A DNA stretch of 7,237 nt from Candidatus Limimorpha equi (GTDB lineage: Bacteria; Bacteroidota; Bacteroidia; Bacteroidales; F082): the NCBI GenBank assembly GCA_018065885.1, contig JAGHSL010000424.1:1-7237 (forward strand). The letters are read 5' to 3'. The notes below the pieces were generated by a model. That model had not been told where the DNA came from and did not search any database. It worked only from the letters and a program-made list of their open reading frames with translations. Numbering within the stretch: the stretch's first letter is position 1; every line of letters starts with the position of its first letter. Shown here piece after piece: positions 6,066 through 7,237 of this stretch. The position numbers and the translations under genes are program-made.

Positions 6066-7237
6066 TCATTTTGCACTTATAGCAATCTGCAACTCATCCA
6101 ACTGTTCCTGCGAGATGGCTGACGGCGAACCGCTCATCACATCGCGGCCGGAGTTGTTCTTCGGGAAGGCGATGAAGTCGCGGATGCTGTCGGCGCCGCC
6201 GAAGAGCGAGCAGAGACGGTCGAAACCGAAGGCCAGACCTGCATGAGGCGGTGCGCCAAACTCGAAGGCACCCATCAGGAAACCGAACTGCTCCTGAGCC
6301 TTTTCATCGGTGAAGCCGAGGGTGTGGAACATCTTGTTCTGCAAGGTGCGGTTGTGGATACGGATGGAACCGCCGCCGACTTCAACACCATTCATCACGA
6401 TGTCGTAGGCATTGGCGCGAATGTCACCCCACTTCGTTGGGTCGTCGAGCAATGCTTCGTCTTCCGGTTTTGGTGCCGTAAATGGGTGGTGCATGGCATA
6501 GTAGCGTTGCGTTTCTTCGTCCCATTCGAGCAGCGGGAAGTCGATGACCCACAATGGAGCATATTCGTTAGGATTGCGCAGGCCGAGCTGGTTGCCCATT
6601 TCGAGACGCAAGGCGCAAAGCTGCACGCGGGTCTTCATGGCTTCGCCACAGAGGATTAGCATCAGGTCGCCAGGCTTTGCATCGAATTTTTCGGCGATGA
6701 GTTTCAAATCGTCAGGCGTGAAGAATTTATCAATGGACGACTTGAATGTGCCATCGGCATTATATTTAATGTAAACCAAACCACCGGCACCGACTTGTGG
6801 GCGCTTGACAAATTCCGTCAAGGCATCAAGTTGCTTGCGGGTGTATTCGGCGCAGCCTTCGGCATTGATACCGACAACGAGGTCGGCATTGTCGAACAAA
6901 CTGAAATTCTTTCCTTTAGCCACATCGTTGAGTTCGACGAACTTCATGCCGAAGCGGATATCCGGCTTGTCGCTGCCGTAGTATTTCATAGCATCGTGCC
7001 AAGTCATGCGTGGGAAATCGCCAAATTCGAGGCCTTTCTCTTCCTTGAAGAGATGTCTGGCAAGACCTTCAAACATATTCAGCACGTCTTCCTGTTCGAC
7101 AAACGACATCTCGCAGTCGATTTGTGTAAATTCAGTCTGACGGTCGGCGCGGAGGTCTTCATCGCGGAAGCAACGCACGATTTGGAAATAACGGTCCATG
7201 CCAGCCACCATCAGCAGTTGCTTGTATTGCTGGGGGC
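6066..7237 (-). CDS. aspS: Aspartate--tRNA ligase, C-terminal part (5' end outside window)
   Basis: Class II aminoacyl-tRNA synthetase that charges tRNA(Asp) with aspartate in the cytoplasm. About 390 codons are visible; the frame runs off the window edge (the fragment begins with PQQYKQLLMVAG), so an apparent ATG at 7211 is internal. The anticodon-binding domain and the first catalytic motif would lie outside. Visible: class II motif 2 around CFRDEDLRADRQTEFTQID, the bacterial GAD insertion region (including DKFFTPDDLKLIAEKF), the MHHPFTAPKPED stretch, the GGGSIRIHN segment, and motif 3 with the ATP-binding arginine in GLAFGFDRL. The C-terminal SPSAISQEQLDELQI tail is complete. The R-M methylase starts 11 bases past the stop, so aspS transcription probably runs into it. 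Whether the enzyme also charges tRNA(Asn) (non-discriminating) cannot be judged from this part alone. Confidence 0.96.
   Translation of the reverse strand, partial: PQQYKQLLMVAGMDRYFQIVRCFRDEDLRADRQTEFTQIDCEMSFVEQEDVLNMFEGLARHLFKEEKGLEFGDFPRMTWHDAMKYYGSDKPDIRFGMKFVELNDVAKGKNFSLFDNADLVVGINAEGCAEYTRKQLDALTEFVKRPQVGAGGLVYIKYNADGTFKSSIDKFFTPDDLKLIAEKFDAKPGDLMLILCGEAMKTRVQLCALRLEMGNQLGLRNPNEYAPLWVIDFPLLEWDEETQRYYAMHHPFTAPKPEDEALLDDPTKWGDIRANAYDIVMNGVEVGGGSIRIHNRTLQNKMFHTLGFTDEKAQEQFGFLMGAFEFGAPPHAGLAFGFDRLCSLFGGADSIRDFIAFPKNNSGRDVMSGSPSAISQEQLDELQIAISAK

Noticed and set aside
4035..6069. Target-site duplication flanking the R-M cassette (taattaatt-like sequence near 4035-4045, ttaataatt-like near 6058-6066)
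   Set aside because: Only short, inexact A/T-rich similarity; not distinguishable from chance.
6055..6100. Sigma70-like boxes (TTGGAT, 17-base spacer, TATAAG on the minus strand) at the end of aspS, just before the methylase
   Set aside because: They lie within conserved aspS codons, fit the Bacteroidota TAnnTTTG consensus poorly, and short A/T-rich matches arise easily by chance.
6037..6774. Plus-strand open frames opposite aspS
   Set aside because: They are antisense shadows of a strongly conserved synthetase, with no family signal of their own.

Overview
The window looks like chromosomal DNA from a member of the Bacteroidota, probably Bacteroidales. This is an inference from three things: gene starts are preceded by A/T-rich leaders with no clear Shine-Dalgarno sequence, the 6-phosphofructokinase is of the longer 'GVPKTIDND' type, and the aspartyl-tRNA synthetase has a C-terminus of the kind I associate with this phylum. 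No rRNA, tRNA, CRISPR array, transposase or integrase was seen, and no stretch over 300 bases lacks a gene.

Left part (1-2115, plus strand): the 3' end of an acyl-CoA dehydrogenase gene is followed after 9 bases by a complete gene for a DUF819-family polytopic membrane protein. The two look like an operon. The DUF819 gene runs convergently into comB, and their 3' ends overlap by 9 bp.

Middle and right part (2107-7237, minus strand): read in the direction of transcription, the order is aspS (5' end off the window), a C5-cytosine DNA methyltransferase, a putative type II restriction endonuclease, pfkA and comB. Gaps are 11, 3, 27 and about 93 bases. The aspS, pfkA and comB genes are housekeeping or metabolic. 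The two restriction-modification (R-M) genes are much richer in A+T and sit precisely between aspS and pfkA, like an acquired cassette in an otherwise core gene string. The methylase lies upstream of the nuclease, so it would be transcribed first.

The 93-base gap between pfkA and comB holds a long imperfect inverted repeat whose two arms are each built from tandem 8-nt units of the form NNNCGRGR. No feature explains it, and it is the least ordinary non-coding signal here.

No clearly new multi-gene system is visible. The best candidates for a second look are the R-M cassette (possible NlaIV-like family, atypical nuclease active site), the 8-nt-unit hairpin, and the mixed ATP/PPi-type active site of the phosphofructokinase.
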